Shown here piece by piece: positions 1 to 8,307 of a stretch of DNA of 48,399 nucleotides. Each line of letters begins with the position of its first letter. The first letter of the stretch is position 1. The stretch is taken from NCBI RefSeq assembly GCF_046546175.1, contig NZ_JBKGYF010000002.1, positions 1-48,399 of the forward strand, written 5' to 3'. Source of the stretch: Methanohalobium sp046546175 (GTDB taxonomy: Archaea; Halobacteriota; Methanosarcinia; Methanosarcinales; Methanosarcinaceae). The position numbers and the translations under genes were made by a program. Below the pieces are notes generated by a model, which worked only from the letters and a program-made list of their open reading frames with translations, was not told where the DNA came from and did no database searches.

Positions 1-770
1 TTGCCATTGATGCCTCTCATCTGTTCAATTTCAAGGGAGGAGACCTTCGAGAAGAACTGAAAAACAATATAAACGCCACAACCGAGATTGCAAAATTTAT
101 CGAAGAAGAGATGGGTGACAGGGAATACGGACTCGAAGTGGAAGTTGGAGAAATTGGCAGAGAAGATGAACACGGCAGGGTATTGACCAAACCAGAAGAA
201 GCTGTTACATTTATAAAAGCATTGAATGAGAACGGTGTCTATCCACAGGTACTGGCAATAGCAAATGGAAGTGCCCATGGAAATACTTATGATGCCCAGG
301 GCAAACTCATAGAACAGATGTCAATCGACATACCCCAGACCATGAAAGTAGCTCAATCTTTAAAAGAGAACAACCTGAATGTAAGGATTGCGCAACATGG
401 AATTACAGGCACACCACGCGAACTCATCCACGAACACTTCCCGCATGGAGATATAATAAAAGGCAATGTTGGAACCTTTTACATGAACCTAGTATGGGAC
501 GCATTCAAGCTGTTTGAACCTGAACTCTATAGTGATATCTGGAACTGGACAGTAGAAAATTACAAACAAAAATCACCGGACAAAACTGACAGCGAAATAT
601 TTGGCAAATACAGCAAATTCGCCATCAAAGAGTTTTTTGACAGGATATATTCTGTAAATGATGATACAAAACGAGCCATTGATGCAATGGCTTATGCAGA
701 AACCCTATACTTCCTGAAAGCCTTCAAGGCTGAAGGTACTGCCAGTATGGTCAGAGAAGCACTGAAATGA
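1..770 (+). CDS. Class II fructose-bisphosphate aldolase-like protein (5' end missing)
   Basis: The reading frame is already open at base 3, upstream of the first in-frame ATG at 111, so the gene begins outside the window. About 255 residues are visible. The pieces AIDASHLFNFKGGD, ANGSAHGNTYD, QHGITGTPRELI and NVGTFYMNLVWDAF fit the zinc-dependent class II aldolase barrel, where His-Gly motifs carry metal ligands. The likely reaction is aldol cleavage or condensation of fructose 1,6-bisphosphate in gluconeogenesis. Another sugar-phosphate substrate of the same family cannot be excluded from this part alone. A hairpin followed by T-rich sequence lies just after the stop codon. Confidence 0.75.
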   Translation, partial: AIDASHLFNFKGGDLREELKNNINATTEIAKFIEEEMGDREYGLEVEVGEIGREDEHGRVLTKPEEAVTFIKALNENGVYPQVLAIANGSAHGNTYDAQGKLIEQMSIDIPQTMKVAQSLKENNLNVRIAQHGITGTPRELIHEHFPHGDIIKGNVGTFYMNLVWDAFKLFEPELYSDIWNWTVENYKQKSPDKTDSEIFGKYSKFAIKEFFDRIYSVNDDTKRAIDAMAYAETLYFLKAFKAEGTASMVREALK

Positions 771-777
771 ATAGGTA

Positions 778-798
778 TTCCAGTTTTTATAACTGGGA
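778..798 (+). terminator. Hairpin terminator after the aldolase-like gene
   Basis: CCAGTT and AACTGG form a perfect 6-bp stem with loop TTTAT, extendable by one G-U and one A-T pair. A T-rich stretch follows, as expected for a transcription stop. It lies between convergent genes and may serve both strands. Confidence 0.6.
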
Positions 799-812
799 TT
801 TAATTTTATTTT

Positions 813-1133
813 TTAGACTTTATCTATCCTCGATTCGAGTATGGATACCACATCATCATAACCTATACCTGTAATACTGATTGATTTTTTACTACCCTTT
901 TCACCAGTTAAAATTATAATATCAGATTTATTGACTGCAAAAAGTTCTGAAAATTTTTCAATCAGCTGGTCATTGGCTTTTCTATTCTGGGCTTTCTGTG
1001 TAAGTTTTACCTCTATACGGTTTCGCCACTGGTTATAATTGTCAGGTATACTGTTGGATTTTGAACCGGGCGCTACTTCTATATTGATAACAACGGAATC
1101 ATCCGATTTTCTGACTGCATCTTCCAGTGCCAT
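813..1133 (-). CDS. DUF167 / UPF0235 (YggU-like) small protein
   Basis: This 106-residue protein matches the DUF167 pattern in order: a strand ending VAPGSKSN, then an NRIEVKLT strand, then KANDQLIEKF on the helix, then a second strand with LTGEKGSKKSISI. The length is normal for the family. The function is unknown; family structures show a small alpha/beta fold. The gene is convergent with the aldolase-like gene and has no obvious operon partner. Confidence 0.8.
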   Translation of the reverse strand: MALEDAVRKSDDSVVINIEVAPGSKSNSIPDNYNQWRNRIEVKLTQKAQNRKANDQLIEKFSELFAVNKSDIIILTGEKGSKKSISITGIGYDDVVSILESRIDKV

Positions 1134-1457
1134 ATTCTATACCAGAAAAATTGTAAGTATATTATGGTAATGCTGTAGCCCGACGCACTAACTCCGGAAT
1201 ATCATCCTCTGGATTGTCCGCTGTCAATTCCAGTTACCCCTCGTGACAGGCATTGTCGCATTACCACCGTGTAGCGTATTGGGGTTATCTATACACTCAC
1301 AGAAAGGCTTGTTTTTAAAGCCCTGTTCTCATGCAAGGAACTTTACAATACGCTATTATCAATATTGTGTATAAAAATATAAATTTGACGTTAGAATGTA
1401 CAATCACCAAAAAATCATTAATTATATTAATTATTATAACCACTAATATATGATTTC
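1134..1457. other. 324-bp gene-free region with a possible IS200/IS605 right-end remnant
   Basis: No intact gene is present. On the minus strand a short open stretch (1328-1224) ends in NTLHGGNATMPVTRGNWN and a stop, which reads like the C-terminus of a TnpB-type protein; it is closed upstream by a TGA at 1331-1329. The arms GGTAATGC (1166-1173) and GCATTACC (1258-1265) form an exact inverted repeat enclosing the end of that stretch and about 50 bases beyond it. A second hairpin lies at about 1210-1232. This layout resembles the tnpB 3' end with its overlapping guide RNA. The identification rests on pattern only. The right part (1380-1457) is AT-rich and probably holds the promoter of the amidohydrolase gene. 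Confidence 0.35.
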
Positions 1458-2564
1458 ATGTCGGGTGAACAAGTAATTTCTGGCATTATACTGGCAGGTG
1501 ACGAACTTGAACCAGTGGATGGTTATGTTTGTGTTAAAGATGGGGTAATAAAGGAAATAGGGGAAGAAAAACGGGAGACTGATAATATAATAGCTCCCTG
1601 TTTTGTAAACGCCCACACCCATATCGGAGATTCGGTATTTAAAGATCCTCCACTGGGTAAATACAGGGGTTACAGACTTGAGCGGGACCTTGATTTGCTG
1701 GTAAAACCTCCAGAGGGTCTCAAACATCAGGTATTGCGCAGAACTCCATACGAAAAACTCGTGGAATGTATGAGGTCAAGTATACAGGATATGATAGCCA
1801 CTGGTACCGGTGCTTTTGCTGATTTTAGAGAAAGCGGAGTGATGGGAATACAGGCATTAAAAGAAGCTGTTGATAATACAAACATCGATAATGTTATACT
1901 TGGGAGACCCACAAACACAGATGATCCAGAAAAGGAAGTTATCTCAGAAGTTGACAGGATACTAAAAAACGCCCATGGAATTGGTATCAGCGGTGCCAAT
2001 GATATGGACATGGAATTACTGGAAGCAATTGATGATTATACCAGAAAAAGCAGGAAAATGTTTGCCATCCATTCGGGAGAAAAAGACCGCTCCTGTATTT
2101 CAAAAGCTCTATCTCTTCAGCCGGATCTGCTGGTTCATTTAACCCATGCAAACCGGCAGGATCTGAAAGATGTAGCAGATGAAAACATCCCGGTTGTAGT
2201 CTGCCCGCGTTCCAATTTCACAACTGGTGTCGGAATGCCTCCTGTTACAGATATGCTGGAAAAGGGTATCGATGTATCAGTCGGTACCGATAATGTTATG
2301 CTAAATTCGGTAAACATGTTTTCAGAGATGGAAATGTTATCAAAACTGTTTGGTATTGAGGACAGACAAGTATTTAAAATGTGCACTCTTAAGGGTGCCA
2401 CAACACTGGGACTTGAAAAAACCGGTCCAATTCAGGAAGGAAAGAGTGCAAGTCTCATGATATTGAACGGTAAATCCAATAATCTATCAAATATAAACAA
2501 TCCAATAAGTGGAATTGTCAGAAGGGGGAGACCTGATGACATCTTATCCATAATTCGTGCCTAA
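1458..2564 (+). CDS. Amidohydrolase family protein (metal-dependent deaminase/hydrolase)
   Basis: This 368-residue protein has the layout of the amidohydrolase superfamily. A short beta-sandwich N-terminus precedes AHTHIGD (about 52-58) with the first metal histidines. HSGE (about 205) and HLTHA (about 228) supply further ligands, and GTDNVM (about 276) carries the catalytic Asp. The C-terminal strand part ends in KTGPIQEGKSASLMIL, typical of the cytosine-deaminase/chlorohydrolase branch. The substrate cannot be told from sequence. The stop codon overlaps the Shine-Dalgarno of the next gene, so the two are probably co-transcribed. Confidence 0.8.
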   Translation: MSGEQVISGIILAGDELEPVDGYVCVKDGVIKEIGEEKRETDNIIAPCFVNAHTHIGDSVFKDPPLGKYRGYRLERDLDLLVKPPEGLKHQVLRRTPYEKLVECMRSSIQDMIATGTGAFADFRESGVMGIQALKEAVDNTNIDNVILGRPTNTDDPEKEVISEVDRILKNAHGIGISGANDMDMELLEAIDDYTRKSRKMFAIHSGEKDRSCISKALSLQPDLLVHLTHANRQDLKDVADENIPVVVCPRSNFTTGVGMPPVTDMLEKGIDVSVGTDNVMLNSVNMFSEMEMLSKLFGIEDRQVFKMCTLKGATTLGLEKTGPIQEGKSASLMILNGKSNNLSNINNPISGIVRRGRPDDILSIIRA

Positions 2565-2577
2565 AGGAGACAAAAGT

Positions 2578-3033
2578 ATGGCAAATAATCTATACAAAAA
2601 AATATTGATTGCCACCGATGGTTCAGAACAGAATCGAAGAGCAGTTGAATATGGCATCGGCCTTGCCAAAATAAGCAACGGAAAAGTTTACCCTGCATAT
2701 GTGGTTGATACTGCTGCTTTTTCCTCAATACCGATGGATTCAGGCTGGGAAATGATGTACGATCTGATAAAAGAGGAAGGCAGAGAAGCAACCCATTGGG
2801 TAGAAAAACTTGCAGAAGAAGCTGATATAGAATGTGAGCCTACAATTCTTGAAGGACATCCAAGTCATGAAATTATTAATTTTGCCAAAAATAATGATAT
2901 CGATGTTATAGTTATGGGAACCCTTGGTAAAAGTGGACTGGATAAATTCTTACTTGGTAGTGTTGCAGAGAAAGTTATACGAAATTCAACAGCTCCTGTA
3001 CTCGTAGTACGCGGAGAAGAAAAGAAAGATTAA
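2578..3033 (+). CDS. Universal stress protein (UspA family)
   Basis: The ATG at 2578 is chosen because AAAGGAG (2563-2569) sits at good spacing before it; an in-frame start at 2557 would lie inside the preceding gene. The protein is about 151 residues with one Usp domain: an N-terminal strand with IATDGSEQNRRAVEYG, and near the C-terminus GTLGKSGLDKFLLGS, which fits the ATP-binding G-2x-G-9x-G-S pattern, followed by VIRNSTAPVLVVR. Such proteins usually act as dimeric nucleotide-binding stress or signalling factors in the cytosol. It follows the amidohydrolase and precedes a CBS-domain protein on the same strand. Confidence 0.9.
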   Translation: MANNLYKKILIATDGSEQNRRAVEYGIGLAKISNGKVYPAYVVDTAAFSSIPMDSGWEMMYDLIKEEGREATHWVEKLAEEADIECEPTILEGHPSHEIINFAKNNDIDVIVMGTLGKSGLDKFLLGSVAEKVIRNSTAPVLVVRGEEKKD

Positions 3034-3066
3034 TTATTTAAATAAAACGGATATCATGGGGAAACA

Positions 3067-3921
3067 ATGCCAAGAAATACAATTATCAGAGATATAATGA
3101 TTAAGAATGTCGCATATGCAACAATCCCGGGATCAAGGGAAGAAGTTCTTGAAATATTAAAGGATAAACAGGTTTCAGGGGTACCTGTCCTTAAAGACAA
3201 TAAAGTAGTGGGTATTGTCAGTCGTAATAATTTGCTCAAATATCCCGAAGAAGAACAGCTTGCTCTCCTTATGACAAGAGACCCTGTAACAATATCACCA
3301 GATGTTGATATTACAGTTGCTGCAAGATTACTCATTGACCACCACATTCGCAGGTTGCCGGTTATTGAAGAAGAAGACCTCGTAGGACTTGTTACTATAG
3401 CGGATATAGTGGGGAGCATGGCAGACCTTAATATAACTGACCAAATCGAGCCATATCTTAACAACGGTATTGTACCTGTATGGGATGAAACACCATTACC
3501 AATTGTGGCAAAAATAATGGAGTTTGCAAATGTAAATGTATCTCCTGTACTGGACGACAGCCTTAGTTTTGTCGGACTGATTTCTGACAGGGATATTATA
3601 AGTGCCAGTATCATCGAAGACTCGGTAGAAGTTTCTGATATGTCAACAACTGCTGAAGATGAGGACGAATGGACATGGGAATCCATACGTGATACCATGA
3701 GTATTTATTACAGTGTTTCGCGAATAAAGGCACCCAATATACCCACAAAAGAAATAATGGTCACTGATTTGATTACAGCCACTCCCATGTCAGGTGTGAG
3801 TGAATGTGCACTGTCCATGAAACGTAATGACATCGACCAGATACCTGTTGTAAACGGTAACGGTGATTTATTGGGACTTCTCAGAGACCGTGACCTGCTA
3901 AAAGCATTACTGGAACATTAA
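3067..3921 (+). CDS. Protein with four CBS domains
   Basis: This 284-residue protein holds two tandem CBS pairs. Repeats begin near residues 8 (DIMIKNVAYATIPGS), 68 (LMTRDPVTISPDV), 128 (a degenerate third unit ending VGLISDRDIISA) and 228 (IMVTDLITATPMSG). A roughly 40-residue acidic insert containing AEDEDEWTWESI separates the third and fourth. CBS pairs bind adenosyl nucleotides and act as energy or ionic sensors. No catalytic domain is attached, so it may regulate a partner. GGGGAAAC lies just before the ATG. Confidence 0.85.
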   Translation: MPRNTIIRDIMIKNVAYATIPGSREEVLEILKDKQVSGVPVLKDNKVVGIVSRNNLLKYPEEEQLALLMTRDPVTISPDVDITVAARLLIDHHIRRLPVIEEEDLVGLVTIADIVGSMADLNITDQIEPYLNNGIVPVWDETPLPIVAKIMEFANVNVSPVLDDSLSFVGLISDRDIISASIIEDSVEVSDMSTTAEDEDEWTWESIRDTMSIYYSVSRIKAPNIPTKEIMVTDLITATPMSGVSECALSMKRNDIDQIPVVNGNGDLLGLLRDRDLLKALLEH

Positions 3922-3938
3922 AAACCAAAAATAACCGG

Positions 3939-4667
3939 ATGCTTATGAATGAAAAACAAATTGATATCAGGAACAGACCGTTTATATTTCTAAATGCTGC
4001 TGTATCGGCAGACGGAAAGATATCCACAAAGGAGCGAAGGCAGATAAAAATATCAGGAGATTGCGACTTAGAGCGTGTGGATGAACTCAAAAAGGACTCT
4101 GATGCCATCATGGTAGGTATTGGCACGGTCCTTGCCGATGACCCGAGCCTTACTATAAAATCCGAAACTCGGAGGAACTATCGAAAAGATGAAGGTCTTG
4201 ATGAGAATCCTGTACGAATTATCGTCGATAGTAGAGCCAGAACACCAAAAAACGCTGATATTTTTAAAAAGGGGAAAGGAAAAAGGATAATTGCGGTATC
4301 AAAATCCGCCCCTAAAGAAAAACTAAAAATACTCGAAGATAAAGCAACTGTTATTGTAGCCGGTGATGGAAAAGTTGACCTGAAAATGCTGGCTGAAAAA
4401 TTGAAGGAGATGGGGATTGAAAAAATAATGGTTGAAGGGGGTTCCAGTTTGAACTGGAGCCTTTTATCCCTAAAACTCGTGGATGAAATCTACACTTTTA
4501 TTGGAAATATTATCATTGGGGGGTATAGTGCACCAACCCTTGTTGATGGTTCAGGATTTCTGGAAAATGAAATATTACAATTAAAACTTGCAAATTTTGA
4601 ACAGATGGATAAGGGTTTACTGGTTAAATGGCAGGTAGTTTACAAAGATACATCTGATAGCAAATAA
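3939..4667 (+). CDS. arfC: 2,5-diamino-6-(ribosylamino)pyrimidinone 5'-phosphate reductase
   Basis: This 242-residue protein matches the archaeal stand-alone RibD-C reductase, which uses NADPH to reduce the ribose of the second riboflavin/F420 precursor to a ribitylamino group. Visible hallmarks are FIFLNAAVSADGKIST at the N-terminus, DAIMVGIGTVLADDPSLT, RIIVDSRARTP, and VEGGSSLNWSLL in the nucleotide site. No deaminase domain is attached, as usual in archaea. The start could be either ATG, at 3939 or 3945; neither has a clear ribosome site. It is 17 bases after the CBS gene. Confidence 0.85.
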   Translation: MLMNEKQIDIRNRPFIFLNAAVSADGKISTKERRQIKISGDCDLERVDELKKDSDAIMVGIGTVLADDPSLTIKSETRRNYRKDEGLDENPVRIIVDSRARTPKNADIFKKGKGKRIIAVSKSAPKEKLKILEDKATVIVAGDGKVDLKMLAEKLKEMGIEKIMVEGGSSLNWSLLSLKLVDEIYTFIGNIIIGGYSAPTLVDGSGFLENEILQLKLANFEQMDKGLLVKWQVVYKDTSDSK

Positions 4668-4792
4668 ATGTCTCTCTTACTCATAAATTAGGTTATTATG
4701 TCGGGATTTTGTATGGTTTTGTCAAATATACACAAAAATTATAAATCAAAAACCACATCATAATATGATTAACGATAATAAGTGGTGGTTAC

Positions 4793-5278
4793 ATGAGAAA
4801 AATCGCATTATTTACAGTTATATCAACCCTTTTGTTATTGGCAACCGGTTGTATTGAAAATGATTCAAGTGCTAATAATGATGATTACACATCCAATGGG
4901 TCAATAAGGGTCACCAGTATCCAGCAGATAAACGATACCCTTGAAAATAAACCGGTTCTGATTGAATTTGGTGCAGAGTGGTGTTCTGCATGTGACAAAC
5001 AAAGACCCATAATTGAAGAAATTGCCAGAGAATATAAAAAAGATGCAGAGGTCATGTATGTAAATGTTGATGTGACACCCGATATTGCCAGAAGGTTCAA
5101 TATTCAGTCAATACCAGATTCTGTCGTTGTTGTTGGTATAAATGATAACGGAAACTATGTGTACATGACTGAAAATGGTGATACTACTACCCAGCGAGAA
5201 AAAGCCAGATTCATAGGGCTAACTCAGAAACAAAGGCTTACAAAAACTCTTGAATTCGCTGTTGAAAATAAAGGATAA
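4793..5278 (+). CDS. Lipoprotein thioredoxin (extracytoplasmic)
   Basis: This 161-residue protein starts with a charged MRK, a hydrophobic segment and LLATGC, a lipobox whose Cys21 would be lipid-anchored outside the membrane. After an Asn/Ser-rich linker comes a thioredoxin domain with FGAEWCSACDKQRPI (redox CxxC at about 64-67) and cis-proline strand IQSIPDSVVVV. GGTGGTTAC just before the ATG is the ribosome site, and an A/T box near 4733-4746 is a plausible TATA element. The gene is directly followed by ccdA, so it probably receives electrons through CcdA and reduces disulfides outside the membrane. Confidence 0.85.
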   Translation: MRKIALFTVISTLLLLATGCIENDSSANNDDYTSNGSIRVTSIQQINDTLENKPVLIEFGAEWCSACDKQRPIIEEIAREYKKDAEVMYVNVDVTPDIARRFNIQSIPDSVVVVGINDNGNYVYMTENGDTTTQREKARFIGLTQKQRLTKTLEFAVENKG

Positions 5279-5280
5279 AT

Positions 5281-5949
5281 ATGGATTTGTTAACATCAAC
5301 ATCTACGGCTGGACCTGTAGCAGCATTTATTGCAGGTATTGTCAGTATCCTATCACCATGTGTCCTTCCATTGTTACCTGCAATACTTGCATATTCTACT
5401 GAAAGCGGGAAATTCAGACCAATGGCAATTGTTTTGGGATTATCGATATCCTTTACCCTGATGGGAATTATAACATCAGCATTTGGATCGAGTTTCCAGA
5501 TGTACAAGGATTATCTTTATATCATAGCTGAAATCGTTATCCTCGGACTTGGGTTTGTGATGTTAATGGACATAAATATTTTCAATTCCGTACTGTTTGA
5601 ACGGTTTTCTGGAAGACATATGAATGATAAGGGATTGTTCGGAGGGTTGTTGCTCGGGATGTCCCTAGGAGTTCTATGGATTCCATGTATAGGACCTATT
5701 CTAGGTGCTATTCTTACCATGGTAGCTGTAGGGAACAATATCCTGCAGGGTGGATTCTTGCTTTTCATATATTCCATGGGGTTTTCAATTCCGATGCTGA
5801 TAATAGCCTATTCTGCAAACCTGACAACATCCAAGCTTGGTAAACTATCAAAACACGGTATTCATGTGAAAAAAGTAGCAGGTATAGTGCTCATAATATT
5901 AGGACTCTGGATGATCTATACCAATCATCTTGCAGGTAGCATGATTTGA
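5281..5949 (+). CDS. ccdA: CcdA/DsbD-type transmembrane electron carrier
   Basis: This 222-residue protein has six hydrophobic segments and the two conserved cysteine sites of the CcdA family: SILSPCVLPLLPAILAY in the first membrane helix and LGVLWIPCIGPILGAIL in the fourth. These two cysteines pass electrons from cytosolic thioredoxin to acceptors outside the membrane. It begins 2 bases after the lipoprotein thioredoxin stop codon, forming a two-gene unit that looks like a split DsbD. Its stop codon abuts the convergent cbiC stop with no spacer. Confidence 0.92.
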   Translation: MDLLTSTSTAGPVAAFIAGIVSILSPCVLPLLPAILAYSTESGKFRPMAIVLGLSISFTLMGIITSAFGSSFQMYKDYLYIIAEIVILGLGFVMLMDINIFNSVLFERFSGRHMNDKGLFGGLLLGMSLGVLWIPCIGPILGAILTMVAVGNNILQGGFLLFIYSMGFSIPMLIIAYSANLTTSKLGKLSKHGIHVKKVAGIVLIILGLWMIYTNHLAGSMI

Positions 5950-6684
5950 TTATTCACAATTCTCATGTTCGCGTGCAATTGATACCAGCTCATTCACACT
6001 GGCTACTGCAATAGGTGTGCCCCCTCTTGTACCTTCGCATGTAATTGATGGCACATCCATATTTCGGACCATTTCCTTTGATTCGGCAGAGTTAACAAAT
6101 CCCACTGGTGTTCCCACTAAAAGTGCCGGACGAACACCGTGTTCTATCAGCCGACAGACCGTTATTGCAGCCGAGGGAGCATTTCCTATCGCTATAATAG
6201 CGCCATCAAGCTCATCCTTACATTTCAGGAATCCAGCTGCAGTCCTTGTGATGCCGTATTTGTGTGCAATCTCTGCATCTTTATCCCTGTCAAGGACACA
6301 GATTATATCACAGTTATGACCTTTTGTAGTGATACCCGCCTTGAGCATCCTGATATCAACAAATATAGGAGACCCGTTTTTAATGGCTTTAACCCCTGAT
6401 TCAATAGGGTTTTTTTTGAATTTCATAATCTCTGCAACTGAAGGGTCACCTGTGGATATTACACATCTTTGTCGTATCCGGTCTTCAAGGGTATCGTCAC
6501 CCACTATTTTACGTGCGATATTACGACTTGTCATGTAGATGGATTTTGCTTCAGTCGTCTGTGCACCACTGTCATTACAGATTTCTACAAGTTCAGGGTC
6601 GATATCGGTTGTGAATTCTACAAATTCATCCAAATCATCGTTCTGTATATCTTTATTTTGTGAACTGTCGCTTTCAGTATTCAT
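5950..6684 (-). CDS. cbiC: Cobalt-precorrin-8 methylmutase CbiC
   Basis: This 244-residue protein is the CbiC/CobH methylmutase, which moves a methyl group on the corrin ring to give cobyrinic acid. A 45-residue acidic, Asp-rich N-terminal stretch precedes the domain, longer than most homologues. The core shows IRQRCVISTGDPSVAE, TKGHNCDIICVLD, TRTAAGF, IAIGNAPSAAI and GTPVGFVNSAESK. It is the last gene of the leftward cbi operon and overlaps the end of cbiH by about 11 bases. Confidence 0.95.
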   Translation of the reverse strand: MNTESDSSQNKDIQNDDLDEFVEFTTDIDPELVEICNDSGAQTTEAKSIYMTSRNIARKIVGDDTLEDRIRQRCVISTGDPSVAEIMKFKKNPIESGVKAIKNGSPIFVDIRMLKAGITTKGHNCDIICVLDRDKDAEIAHKYGITRTAAGFLKCKDELDGAIIAIGNAPSAAITVCRLIEHGVRPALLVGTPVGFVNSAESKEMVRNMDVPSITCEGTRGGTPIAVASVNELVSIAREHENCE

Positions 6685-7468
6685 ATTTTCTATGATACCC
6701 CCTCGGGGTTATAATTCTATCTACATCGTATTGTTTCCATATACGTGATTCACTGTTACCTATCAGGACAGTAGTACGCATATCCACCCAGTCTTCATAG
6801 TTTAATACATTACCAAGTGTTGTTACAATATAATCCTGTTTATCATCACGGAGTGCATTCTTGACAAGTCCCACAGGGACAGATTCATTCCTGTATTTTC
6901 TGATGATTTCTATGGCATGTGCAAAATTTGAATTTCGTTTCCTGCTTTTAGGATTATACAAAGAAATAACAAAATCTGCAGATGCTGCCGCATCAAGACG
7001 TTTTTCAATCATATCCCATGGTGTGAGCAAATCACTAAGACTTATCACAGCAAAATCGTTTACAATCGGTGAACCCAGAATACTTGCAGATGCCGTAATA
7101 GCTGTCACACCTGGAACTATTTCCACTTCTACATCCTGCTTGGCGTTTTCTGCTACTTCTAGAACCAGTCCCGACATCCCGTAGATATTAGCATCTCCAC
7201 CACTTATCATGGATACGACTGAATTCTGGGCAAGATCAACTGCCCTGTTGGCGCGGTCTACTTCCTTTCCCATGGAACTGCGGATAATCTCTTGGTCACC
7301 CAGTAAACTTTCAATCTGATCAAGATAGGTTCCATTACCTATAACATAATCCGAAGTTTGAATTACATCTCTGGCATGGATAGTGAGATGTTCTACTGAC
7401 CCCGGACCTATTCCAACTACATAGAGCTTACCTATTTTATTCTGCGATTGCGATTGTGACTCTGCCAT
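6674..7468 (-). CDS. cbiH: Cobalt-precorrin-3 C17-methyltransferase CbiH
   Basis: This 264-residue SAM-dependent methyltransferase has the tetrapyrrole-methylase fold: VVGIGPGSVEHLT at the N-terminus, then SMISGGDANIYGMSG (the GGD loop), then VEIVPGVTAITASAS. DFVISLYNPKSRKR fits the C17 branch, CbiH/CobJ. In the anaerobic route it methylates C17 during ring contraction. It overlaps the C-terminal cbiG gene by 32 bases, so the two are probably translated in a coupled way. Confidence 0.93.
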   Translation of the reverse strand: MAESQSQSQNKIGKLYVVGIGPGSVEHLTIHARDVIQTSDYVIGNGTYLDQIESLLGDQEIIRSSMGKEVDRANRAVDLAQNSVVSMISGGDANIYGMSGLVLEVAENAKQDVEVEIVPGVTAITASASILGSPIVNDFAVISLSDLLTPWDMIEKRLDAAASADFVISLYNPKSRKRNSNFAHAIEIIRKYRNESVPVGLVKNALRDDKQDYIVTTLGNVLNYEDWVDMRTTVLIGNSESRIWKQYDVDRIITPRGYHRKYEY

Positions 7469-7796
7469 ATTTTCTTTTCCTCAACAACAATTCCTTTTTT
7501 TCTGAAAGCGCCATTGCAGACGGTTCTGCAACACCATTAAGTCCGAATCGACTTGCCTGTGATATGGTAGGTGATTTGTACCTATTGAGTATTTCATGCG
7601 GGATAAATTGAACCCCGATGTCAAGTGTATTTGCGGCATTCAGCAATCCAGTTTCGTTTTCTTTCATTTTTGCAGATGCCAGCATTGATACCTCATTTAA
7701 ACTGTAACCACTTTCTTCCAGTGCTTTTGATACCGCATCAATGACTTCCTGGCTTGTAACATCCCTACGTGTTCCGATTCCGATGATCAGTGTCAA
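7437..7796 (-). CDS. cbiG: CbiG C-terminal domain (separate ORF)
   Basis: This 119-residue protein corresponds to the CbiG C-terminal/CobE domain: TLIIGIGTRRDVTSQEV at the start, MLASAKMKENETGLLNAA in the middle, and a final part with SQASRFGLNGVAEPSAM. CbiG opens the delta-lactone during anaerobic ring contraction. The frame opens right after a TGA (7802-7800), and TTG at 7796 is the first usable start. GGATGAG just upstream could serve as ribosome site. It is in a different frame from the upstream ORF that holds the N-terminal and middle domains. Confidence 0.85.
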   Translation of the reverse strand: MTLIIGIGTRRDVTSQEVIDAVSKALEESGYSLNEVSMLASAKMKENETGLLNAANTLDIGVQFIPHEILNRYKSPTISQASRFGLNGVAEPSAMALSEKKELLLRKRKYGRVTIAIAE

Positions 7797-8307
7797 TTCT
7801 CATCCTGCCTTTTTTTTTTAATACCGACACATCATCATCAACCATTACTATCTTGGGACCTTTAAGTTCTAGGACTTCCACATCCTGTTCAAGGAGTGCA
7901 CAGTTAACTGTTTTTGTGGATTCCTTGTTTACAATATCACATCCCATGGATGATGCTATTCCTTCGACTGAATTCTTCTGATGTACTTCTGTAGCAGTTG
8001 TAATTACAGGTACTGCTCCAAGATGTGCAATCCTGCGTGCTGTGTCATTGGCTCCATGATGTCCACCCAGCAGAGGTATAGCAAAGGACAAATTCGAATC
8101 AACCACAATGACAGCGGGGTCAGTCCATTTATCCTTTAAAAGGGGTGCAATATCCCGTACAACGATTCCGGTTGCAAAAACCGCTACAATTACATCGTAT
8201 TCATCAAATGCCTTTTTAAAAATATCTTTATCGTAGATCAGCACATCTGCATTCAAATGCTCAGCTATGCTCTGTGCAGTCTCAAGGTTCCTCTGGAAGG
8301 TTATCAC
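7765..8307 (-). CDS. cbiG: CbiG N-terminal and middle domains (separate ORF)
   Basis: This 180-residue protein carries the CbiG N-terminal domain, with VIVAVFATGIVVRDIAPLL, DPAVIVVDSNLSFAIPLLGG and HHGANDTARRIA, followed by the middle domain (about 110-165). The usual C-terminal domain is absent here and is encoded by the next ORF, overlapping by 32 bases in the +1 frame. A run of ten A residues in the coding strand lies near the end (7819-7810), inside the Lys-Lys-Lys codons. Losing or gaining one A there runs into a stop before joining the frames, so simple slippage does not explain it. The gene overlaps cbiF by 4 bases. Confidence 0.88.
   Translation of the reverse strand: MITFQRNLETAQSIAEHLNADVLIYDKDIFKKAFDEYDVIVAVFATGIVVRDIAPLLKDKWTDPAVIVVDSNLSFAIPLLGGHHGANDTARRIAHLGAVPVITTATEVHQKNSVEGIASSMGCDIVNKESTKTVNCALLEQDVEVLELKGPKIVMVDDDVSVLKKKGRMRIDTDHRNRNT

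Noticed and set aside
1443..2401. Several open frames opposite the amidohydrolase gene
   Set aside because: They are antisense shadows with no domain content, no ribosome site and compositions unlike real proteins here.
7805..7825. Programmed slippage at the A10 run to fuse the two cbiG parts
   Set aside because: Reading the run with one A less or one A more leads to a TGA before the C-terminal domain in both cases, so this run alone cannot produce a fusion.
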